A stretch of DNA of 30,407 nt, taken from assembly GCA_937894585.1 (NCBI GenBank), contig CALBGO010000045.1, positions 1 through 30,407 on the forward strand, in the 5' to 3' direction. This DNA comes from an uncultured Eubacterium sp. Lineage in GTDB: Bacteria; Bacillota; Clostridia; Peptostreptococcales; Anaerovoracaceae. Both the position numbers and the translations under genes were made by a program. A model generated the notes under the pieces. That model did not search any database. It was not told where the DNA came from and worked only from the letters and a program-made list of their open reading frames with translations. Each line of letters begins with the position of its first letter. Position 1 is the stretch's first letter. This document shows positions 24,323 through 30,407 of this stretch, one piece after another.

Positions 24323-26539
24323 ATGGCAGACATGATCTTAAAGCACAATGAAAAATTAGATGTTAGAAACATCTTAAAAGACCTCGACAAATATGAACCG
24401 AGAAGAAGAGGATGGACATGGAGAAAACCTGTTCCAAACCTCAAAATGGGACCTTTTGAATACCATGATTGCACAGAGCCTCTGAAGAACGGTGTAGGCC
24501 TGCCTCCTGCAAAGTATTTCGAAAATATCGACCCGCAGCCGATGCCTGTTATCACTACTGAAATCGCTTCCGGAAGATTCGAAGACGATATCAGAAGAAT
24601 GAGAATGGCTGCATGGCATGGCGCTGACCATATCATGGTTATCAGACATATGGGTCAGTCCCACATCGACGGACTGATGGAAGGTACTCCACAGGGTATC
24701 GGCGGTATTCCTGTAACTCGTAAACAGGTAAGAGCACAGAGAAAGGCTCTGGATCTGATCGAAGATGAAGTTGGTCGTCCAATCAACTACCACTCCTATG
24801 TTTCCGGCGTTGCTGGTCCGGACGTAGCAGTTATGTTCGCAGAAGAAGGTATCAACGGTGCTCACCAGGACCCTCAGTACAATGTACTGTACAGAGATAT
24901 CAACTGCGTTCGTTCCTTCGTAGATGCCTGCGAATCCAAGAAAGTACTGGCATGGGCTGACATTCTGCAGATTGACGGTGCGCACAACGCAAACGCAACC
25001 GCAAGAGAAGCTTGGAAAGTAATGCCTGAACTGATCGTTCAGCATGCTATCAACTCCCTGTTCTCTGAAAAAGTAGGCATCAAGCCTGAAAACATTGCAC
25101 TGTCCACAGTACCTCCGACAGCTACTCCGGCACCTTGTATGTACTACGACCTGCCTTACGCTGTAGCTCTGAGAGACTTCTGCGGCAGATACAAGATGAG
25201 AGCACAGCAGAACACTAAATACATCTGCTCCTCTGTAAGAGAAGCTACAGTTACTCATGTAATGAACATGGTTATCTCCAAGCTGACAAGCGCTGATATC
25301 CAGTCCACAATCACTCCGGACGAAGGAAGAAACGTTCCTTGGCACATCTACAACATGGAAGCTGTTGACAACGCTAAGCAGGCTCTGTTGGCAATGGACG
25401 GTCTCATGGAAATGGTTGAGCTGAAGAAAGACGGTCCGCTGAGAGAAAATGCAAGAGACATCAAAGAAAGAGCAGTTCTGTTTATGGAAGAAATTATCGA
25501 AGTAGGCGGTTACTTCCAGGCTGTTAAAGAAGGTTTCTTCGTTGACTCTGCTAAATATCCTGAAAGAAACGGCGACGGTATCGCAAGAAATCCGGAAGGC
25601 GGCGTAGGTTACGGCTACATCTTCGAAAGAGCTGATGACTACATGGCTCCTGTAACTGCTCACTTTGGTTACAACAATGTTGAACAGTACGGCGGAGATC
25701 CTGCTGATCCGGCAGCTCTGATCGGCGGATGTACTTTCGAAGACAGAAGCAAGATTGTATTCATCGACGAATTGGACGAAGATGACTGCGTAGATCGCAG
25801 ACTTGAAAAGGTTGCAAAATATCTGGACGGCGAAGCAATCAAGCCTGAAATGGAATGGTGCGGAGACGGCGTTGTAATGATGACTATGATGATCCCTGCA
25901 AACACCAGAACTGCAGAAGCTACAGCTCTGGAAATCGGCAGAAAGATGGGTCTGGAAAATCCTGAAGTTATCAGTAAGGAAGTTATGCAGGAAGCTGAAG
26001 GTACAAGAATCGAAATGAAGGGCAAGGTTACATTCGATGTAGATCCTTCCAACCTGGAGATTCCGCCTGAACCACATCACCTGGATGACGCAACTTTATA
26101 TGATGAATTTGAAAATCACCCTATGGTAGTTGTATGCGGCACTGTCGGAGAAGACGAACACTCTGTAGGTCTGCGTGAAATCATCAACATCAAGCACGGT
26201 GGAATTGAAAAGTGGGGCGTAAAGGTTAACTACCTGGGTACTTCCGTACCTGTAGAAAAGCTGGTTGACGCTGCAGTTGAATTAAATGCAAACGCAATTC
26301 TGGCTTCCACTATTATCTCTCACGATAATATTCACTACAAGAATATGAAGAGAATCAACGATCTGGCTGTAGAAAAGGGTATCAGAGATAAGGTTATTAT
26401 CGCTGCAGGCGGTACTCAGGTAATTCCTGATGATGCTGTTAAGACCGGTATCGACGCTGGTTTCGGAAGAGACTCTCATGGTATCGATGTAGCTACATTC
26501 CTGTGCGAAGAAGCTAAGAGAAGAAGAGGCGAAATGTAA
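24323..26539 (+). CDS. oraE: D-ornithine 4,5-aminomutase, large subunit
   Basis: This 738-residue catalytic subunit carries a PLP-binding TIM-barrel portion (about 1-590) and a C-terminal cobalamin-binding Rossmann domain (about 600-738). The B12 axial-ligand motif DEHSVG is at 611-616, with His613 the ligand. Lys624 lies 11 residues later, the same offset as the known PLP-forming Lys629 relative to His618 in the A. sticklandii enzyme, so Lys624 is the likely Schiff-base lysine. It converts D-ornithine to 2,4-diaminopentanoate by radical amino migration. Codon use is strongly biased, as in ord and ort. A strong terminator follows at 26574. Confidence 0.94.
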   Translation: MADMILKHNEKLDVRNILKDLDKYEPRRRGWTWRKPVPNLKMGPFEYHDCTEPLKNGVGLPPAKYFENIDPQPMPVITTEIASGRFEDDIRRMRMAAWHGADHIMVIRHMGQSHIDGLMEGTPQGIGGIPVTRKQVRAQRKALDLIEDEVGRPINYHSYVSGVAGPDVAVMFAEEGINGAHQDPQYNVLYRDINCVRSFVDACESKKVLAWADILQIDGAHNANATAREAWKVMPELIVQHAINSLFSEKVGIKPENIALSTVPPTATPAPCMYYDLPYAVALRDFCGRYKMRAQQNTKYICSSVREATVTHVMNMVISKLTSADIQSTITPDEGRNVPWHIYNMEAVDNAKQALLAMDGLMEMVELKKDGPLRENARDIKERAVLFMEEIIEVGGYFQAVKEGFFVDSAKYPERNGDGIARNPEGGVGYGYIFERADDYMAPVTAHFGYNNVEQYGGDPADPAALIGGCTFEDRSKIVFIDELDEDDCVDRRLEKVAKYLDGEAIKPEMEWCGDGVVMMTMMIPANTRTAEATALEIGRKMGLENPEVISKEVMQEAEGTRIEMKGKVTFDVDPSNLEIPPEPHHLDDATLYDEFENHPMVVVCGTVGEDEHSVGLREIINIKHGGIEKWGVKVNYLGTSVPVEKLVDAAVELNANAILASTIISHDNIHYKNMKRINDLAVEKGIRDKVIIAAGGTQVIPDDAVKTGIDAGFGRDSHGIDVATFLCEEAKRRRGEM

Positions 26540-26573
26540 TTAAGGCGTGAGCCGTTATATTATCGTTTTCAAC

Positions 26574-26601
26574 AAAGGGGCGGGCGAATGCCCGCCCCTT
26601 T
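26574..26601 (+). terminator. Strong terminator after oraE
   Basis: AAAGGGGCGGGC (26574-26585), loop GAAT, GCCCGCCCCTTT (26590-26601) is a perfect 12-base stem followed by ATTAAG. It separates the ord-oraE unit from the chaperone and racemase genes. Confidence 0.85.
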
Positions 26602-26859
26602 ATTAAGAGTAAAAGTCGTGTGGGCGGGGGGAGAGAACAATAGCCAAGGGAACTCTCTGCGATAGGCATCCAAAATACGGGGAATCTCCACGCACAAGGG
26701 AATCTACAAGACTTGAGGAAAAAGATGTAATTTATGGAAAAAAATGGTTGAAAGACTGACGGAAGACCTGTACAATGACAGTAACAGATGCTTTGTCACG
26801 GATTTTACTTGTACTTTCGTTTATTACCATATATCCGGCTTTTATACTCGGCTGAAATG

Positions 26860-26965
26860 CTGACAAAGCGGACAAAATAAAAGAAATTTGTCAGTTTTGT
26901 CAGTCTTTCCAAGGAAATTCCTGACTAAAGTGACAAAGATAGAAAAAAGTGTCAGTTTTGTCAGG
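26860..26965. repeat. Two tandem nested inverted repeats (TGACAAA/TTTGTCA)
   Basis: Unit 1 (26860-26903) pairs CTGACAAA with TTTTGTCAG outside and GACAAAAT with ATTTGTC inside. Unit 2 (26920-26965) pairs CCTGAC...AAA with TTTTGTCAGG outside and TGACA with TGTCA inside. The segment GTCAGTTTTGTCAG occurs in both. They could be operators or RNA hairpins. The remainder of the 579-base gap 26540-27118 holds no convincing gene. Confidence 0.6.
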
Positions 26966-27044
26966 AAGGAGAGTAAAAAAGTATGATTATAGGGGCGAAA
27001 TCAGAAATAAATTACTGTAGAGGGGAGAGAATCCCGTATACCGA

Positions 27045-27073
27045 TTGATACCACTTTAAGAATTATGTTAAAT
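27045..27073 (+). promoter_or_regulatory. Sigma-70 promoter of the glmL-like/orr unit
   Basis: TTGATA (27045-27050) and TTAAAT (27068-27073) are 17 bases apart, 45 bases before the start codon. It would give the chaperone and racemase genes transcription independent of the sigma-54 promoter. Confidence 0.5.
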
Positions 27074-27118
27074 ATTTCAAATGAAGAGTAGATTCAGGGA
27101 AAAATAAGGAGGAAATCA

Positions 27119-28858
27119 ATGAAAGTAGATGTCTTAGTAGCCGAGATCGGCTCAACCACTACTGTAGTAAATGCATTTAAGGATCTGCATACTGAAAACC
27201 CGGTATTCTGGGCTCAGGGACAGGCGCCGACATCGGTGATGGACGGTGATGTACGGATCGGGCTTCAGGGCGCGGTAGATGACCTGTGCAGAAAAATGAA
27301 CATAGAAAGTCTGGAATACGATGAAATGCTGGCGACTTCATCAGCCGCAGGCGGTCTGAAAATGACCGTACACGGACTGGTTTACGATATGACGGCAAAA
27401 GCCGCAAAGGAAGCGGCTTTGGGTGCAGGCGGCATCATTCATTATGTAACTTCGGGCAGATTGAGAAGAACCGACCTTGCAAAAATAAAAGAAATCAATC
27501 CGAACCTGATTCTGATTGCGGGCGGTGTAGACTACGGTGAAAGAGATACTGCTCTTGATAATGCGGAGAAAATCAGAGGATTGGGCCTTAAAACGCCGAT
27601 TATTTATGCCGGAAATATCGAAAACCAGGAAGAAATGAAACTGATTTTCGACGAAGAGAGCGGACAGCAGCTGTATAATGTAGAAAATGTTTATCCGAAA
27701 ATTGACGATCTCAATGTAGAACCGTGCAGAAAAGTCATTCAGGACGCATTTGAACAGCATATTACCCATGCGCCGGGTATGGAGCATGTGAGGGATATGG
27801 TAAACGGACCGATTATTCCGACACCGGGCGCGGTAATGGAATGTACCAAGCTGCTTTACGACTGTCTGGGTGATTTAATTGTATTAGATGTAGGCGGCGC
27901 TACTACCGACCTGCATTCGGTTGCGACCGAGTCTGATAAAATTGCTCGTATTATGATTTCACCGGAGCCGAAAGCAAAGCGTACCGTAGAAGGCGATTTA
28001 GGTGTATATGTTAACAGAATGAAGGTAATCGAGTCTATCGGTGAAGAGAAAATGCGCAAAGAGTGCGAAAAAATGGGAATCGATCTAGATAAAACTTTGG
28101 AAAGCTATGTGGCGATTCCTAAGACCGAAGATGAGTTTAAGCTGGTAGAACGCTTGACAAAAGAAGCCGTGCTGAAAGCGGTAGAGCGTCATGCGGGAAT
28201 TATCAGATATATCTACGGACCATCCGGAAGAAGCACTGTGGCCGAAGGCAAGGACTTGACACAGGTAAAATACATTGTGGGAACAGGCGGCGCTTTGACA
28301 AGACTTCCGCACAGAATGGAAATTATGCAGGAAATCGCAAAGCACAATGAAACCGGTATGATGCTTTTCCCGACAGAACATGCACAGATTTTAGTGGATA
28401 ACGATTATATTATGGCATCTTTGGGTGTGCTGTCCAAGCGATACAGAGAAGCTGCAATTAAACTTCTGGAGAAGAGTCTCGATTTTAAGTTCCCGGAAAA
28501 GAAAGAACAGGATTTTTCTGCGGCGCCAAAATATCTGGAGGATGTAAATCGCGAGGCAGAAGAAGCCAGAAAAAGAGACGAAGAATATAAGCAGCATATC
28601 GAAGAAATGGAAAGTATGGGCTATGATATGTCCTGCTTTAAAGAGGAAGAGAAAATCGGCGGAGCAAGCGAAGAAGAGCTGAAGGCTGCCAAAGAAGCCG
28701 CTTTGGCAGAAGCTGATGAAAAAGCAGGTATGAGAAACGGCAAAGGCATCAAGGGAAAATGGGCAGCTCATACCGAAGGCGGTGGTCAGTATATGGGTGA
28801 TTGTACCCACGACTGCAAACACTGCACCAGAAGAAATTGTCCGAACCGGGTAGAATAG
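27119..28858 (+). CDS. GlmL/MutL-type aminomutase accessory ATPase
   Basis: This 579-residue member of the ASKHA ATPase (MutL/GlmL) family is found next to B12-dependent amino-acid mutases and thought to protect or reactivate them. Phosphate-1 is EIGSTTTVVNAF at residues 9-20 and phosphate-2 is LDVGGATTDLHS near 259-270. GlmL proteins are usually about 460 residues. This one has an extra charged, Ala/Glu-rich, probably coiled tail ending in four cysteines (Cys562, 566, 569, 574; CX3CX2CX4C), a possible metal or Fe-S site. AAGGAGGAAATCA precedes the ATG. Its expected client is OraSE. Confidence 0.88.
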   Translation: MKVDVLVAEIGSTTTVVNAFKDLHTENPVFWAQGQAPTSVMDGDVRIGLQGAVDDLCRKMNIESLEYDEMLATSSAAGGLKMTVHGLVYDMTAKAAKEAALGAGGIIHYVTSGRLRRTDLAKIKEINPNLILIAGGVDYGERDTALDNAEKIRGLGLKTPIIYAGNIENQEEMKLIFDEESGQQLYNVENVYPKIDDLNVEPCRKVIQDAFEQHITHAPGMEHVRDMVNGPIIPTPGAVMECTKLLYDCLGDLIVLDVGGATTDLHSVATESDKIARIMISPEPKAKRTVEGDLGVYVNRMKVIESIGEEKMRKECEKMGIDLDKTLESYVAIPKTEDEFKLVERLTKEAVLKAVERHAGIIRYIYGPSGRSTVAEGKDLTQVKYIVGTGGALTRLPHRMEIMQEIAKHNETGMMLFPTEHAQILVDNDYIMASLGVLSKRYREAAIKLLEKSLDFKFPEKKEQDFSAAPKYLEDVNREAEEARKRDEEYKQHIEEMESMGYDMSCFKEEEKIGGASEEELKAAKEAALAEADEKAGMRNGKGIKGKWAAHTEGGGQYMGDCTHDCKHCTRRNCPNRVE

Positions 28859-28919
28859 TCAATCATACAGCAGAAGCTGCAGCCAAACAAACATATTTAA
28901 GAAGAAGAGGAGAAACAAT

Positions 28920-30008
28920 ATGTATCCGAAATTACAAATCAACCTTAAGAAGTTAGAAGACAACCTGAATGCCTGCGCGGTGATTACCAAAGACCGCGGC
29001 GGATGCTCCCTGATGATTGTTACCAAGGGACTTTGCGCCGACAAAGAAATGGTAAAGATGGTCGCAGAAAATAAGAATGTGGATTTCATTGCAGATTCCC
29101 GCGTAAAGAATATTGCAACATTTGCAGATACGGCACACGCAAACGGCAAGAAAACAGTTCTGCTGCGTATCCCGATGCACTGTGAAGTTGCAGAAGTCGT
29201 GAAATATGTGGATCTGTCCTTCAACTCCGAACTTTCCACCATCAGACTGCTTAATGAGGAAGCTGCAAAAGCAGGAAAGGTACACGATATTCTGCTGATG
29301 ATCGATCTGGGCGATTTAAGAGAAGGAATTTTCTTCCGCAATGAAGACCTGATTTACGAGGCAGTGGAAGAAATTTTGGCTATGGATAACATCAATCTGT
29401 ATGGTATCGGTGTAAATCTGACTTGCTACGGTGCAATCATTCCTAAGAACGAAAACTTATCTCAGCTGGTGGAAATTGCAGGTAAACTGGAAGCAAAATA
29501 TGATATTAAATTAGAAATGGTTTCCGGCGGAAATTCCAGCTCCATCTATTTGGTGGACAAAGGAGAACTGCCTGCGGGAATCAATAATCTTCGTCTGGGC
29601 GAATCCTTCCTTTTGGGCAATGACACTGCCTATGAAACAAAACTGCCGGGAACAGTCAGCGATGCTTTGATTTTACAGGCACAGATTATTGAGCTGAAAG
29701 AAAAACCGTCTCTGCCGATCGGTGAAGTGGGCGTAGATGCATTTGGTGAAAAGCCTTATTACGAAGACAGGGGCATTATGAAGCGCGCTATTATCGGAAT
29801 CGGTAAACAGGATACAGATTTGGGCAGTATGACACCTTGTGACCCGCAGGTTGAGATTATGGGGGGAAGCTCCGATCATATCATTTTAGATGTGACTCAC
29901 TGTGATAAAGAATATAAAGTAGGCGATATTGTAGAATTCGAACTGGGTTATGGCGGAATGCTGAAAACCGCAACCAGCGCCTATGTGGAAAGAGAATATA
30001 TCAGATAA
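28920..30008 (+). CDS. orr: Ornithine racemase
   Basis: This 362-residue PLP-dependent fold-type III racemase (alanine racemase N-terminal barrel family) interconverts L- and D-ornithine, providing D-ornithine for OraSE. The PLP lysine is Lys36 in LMIVTKGLCAD. GGNSSSIYLVDKGELPAGINNLRLGESFLLG is a signature segment of Orr and related racemases of the family. The ribosome binding site is AAGAGGAG. It lies 61 bases after the GlmL-like gene and is probably cotranscribed, then terminated at 30083. Confidence 0.93.
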   Translation: MYPKLQINLKKLEDNLNACAVITKDRGGCSLMIVTKGLCADKEMVKMVAENKNVDFIADSRVKNIATFADTAHANGKKTVLLRIPMHCEVAEVVKYVDLSFNSELSTIRLLNEEAAKAGKVHDILLMIDLGDLREGIFFRNEDLIYEAVEEILAMDNINLYGIGVNLTCYGAIIPKNENLSQLVEIAGKLEAKYDIKLEMVSGGNSSSIYLVDKGELPAGINNLRLGESFLLGNDTAYETKLPGTVSDALILQAQIIELKEKPSLPIGEVGVDAFGEKPYYEDRGIMKRAIIGIGKQDTDLGSMTPCDPQVEIMGGSSDHIILDVTHCDKEYKVGDIVEFELGYGGMLKTATSAYVEREYIR

Positions 30009-30082
30009 GAATCGGTTTGGAAGATATCAGATATATAAAATTTATATTTAATATGAGTTAACACAGTTCAAATGTTGAAACC

Positions 30083-30128
30083 TTAAAGCGAAAATCCCTT
30101 TGCCTAAGCAGAGGGATTTTCGCTTTAA
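30083..30128. terminator. Terminator after orr
   Basis: A perfect 17-base stem (30083-30099 with 30112-30128, starting TTAAAGCG) closes a 12-base loop that can pair further (TGC/GCA). GTTCTGTTTTAT follows. It isolates orr from the promoters to the right. Confidence 0.85.
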
Positions 30129-30225
30129 GTTCTGTTTTATCCTTGTTGAAAAGTTGAAAAAGGGCGAGTTTGAGAGGAAAAAGGAGAAAAAAGCAGAGAA
30201 AAGTAAAAAAAGACAAAAAAGGGTA

Positions 30226-30254
30226 TTGACAGAGAGAGTTGAGGGTGATATAGT
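30226..30254 (+). promoter_or_regulatory. Upstream rRNA-type promoter P1
   Basis: TTGACA (30226-30231) is a perfect -35, then 17 bases, then TATAGT (30249-30254). The A-rich run before it (30175-30220) resembles an UP element. Confidence 0.8.
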
Positions 30255-30318
30255 AATAAAGCTTTCTCAAAGAGACGGCGCCGCCGGAGAGCAAAGTTAA
30301 AAACTTTGAAAAAAGCGC

Positions 30319-30347
30319 TTGACAGAAGAGCTTGAAGGTGGTAAGAT
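30319..30347 (+). promoter_or_regulatory. Second rRNA-type promoter P2 and leader
   Basis: TTGACA (30319-30324), 17 bases, TAAGAT (30342-30347). The following sequence, with GTGAACCTAGACAAC near 30385, resembles the leader in front of clostridial 16S rRNA. The 16S itself is not in the window. Confidence 0.8.
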
Positions 30348-30407
30348 AAATAAGCTGTCACTTCGGAGTGAGCTTCGAAAGACAGTGAACCTAGACAACT
30401 TCATAGT

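Noticed and set aside
24374..26080. 568-codon open frame on the minus strand opposite oraE
   Set aside because: It arises from the biased codon use of oraE, which removes antisense stops. The product is Ser/Cys/Phe/His rich with no motifs.
26983..27048. 21-codon open frame preceded by AAGGAGAG in the gap before the GlmL-like gene
   Set aside because: Very short, its end overlaps the predicted promoter at 27045, and the peptide has no recognisable feature. Not enough to call a gene.
26602..27118. Cobalamin riboswitch, expected because OraE is a B12 enzyme
   Set aside because: No B12-box-like conserved core was found by eye in this gap or in the ord leader (20834-20903).
1..30407. CRISPR arrays, insertion sequences, phage genes and tRNAs
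   Set aside because: No regularly spaced repeats, transposase or integrase motifs, or tRNA-like cloverleaf sequences were seen on either strand.

Overview
The window looks like chromosomal DNA from an anaerobic, amino-acid-fermenting member of the Firmicutes (Clostridia), perhaps near the Peptostreptococcales/Anaerovoracaceae. This rests on the gene content: a complete oxidative ornithine pathway (ord, ortA, ortB, oraS, oraE, a GlmL/MutL-type mutase chaperone and orr), clostridial-type membrane proteins, strong AGGAGG-type ribosome binding sites, moderate GC content, and several sigma-54 enhancer-binding regulators. The genus is inference. No phage, insertion sequence, CRISPR or tRNA was seen.

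Layout. (1) 1-900: terminator hairpins and a leftward GntR/FCD regulator. (2) 1272-8059: rightward genes for a YfcC-type transporter, an M20 amidohydrolase, an arginine-deiminase-like hydrolase, a RocB-like M20 peptidase interrupted by one in-frame TGA, and a PLP aminotransferase. (3) 8328-12063: a tight four-gene operon (nitrilase-type hydrolase, creatininase-type hydrolase, RraA-like protein, NhaC antiporter) behind a near-perfect sigma-54 promoter. (4) 12214-19120: a regulator-rich block with a CD0519/CD1768-type membrane protein divergent from a LysR gene, a sigma-54 enhancer-binding protein, an ArsR-type regulator, and a dimethylargininase-like gene divergent from a second, paralogous LysR gene. 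(5) 19157-30008: a RocR-like sigma-54 activator followed by the ornithine cluster, with its own sigma-54 promoter and palindromic activator sites. (6) 30009-30407: a terminator, then two tandem consensus promoters and what looks like the leader of a ribosomal RNA operon just beyond the window.

How it fits together (inference). Peptidases and transporters would supply arginine-type substrates. The two amidinotransferase-fold hydrolases could turn arginine or methylated arginine into citrulline. Ornithine is then racemised by Orr, rearranged by B12/PLP-dependent OraSE to 2,4-diaminopentanoate, oxidised by Ord, and cleaved by OrtAB to D-alanine and acetyl-CoA, with a GlmL-like protein maintaining the mutase. 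The RocR-like activator appears to bind TGCAAA-N4-TTTGCA sites upstream of ord and also over the -35 of its own gene. The two LysR proteins share a near-identical palindrome in their divergent promoters.

The items most worth a second look are the in-frame TGA in the RocB-like gene, the sigma-54-driven nitrilase/creatininase/RraA/NhaC operon of unknown substrate, the two regulatory site families, and a pair of tandem nested hairpins in the 579-base gap before the GlmL-like gene.
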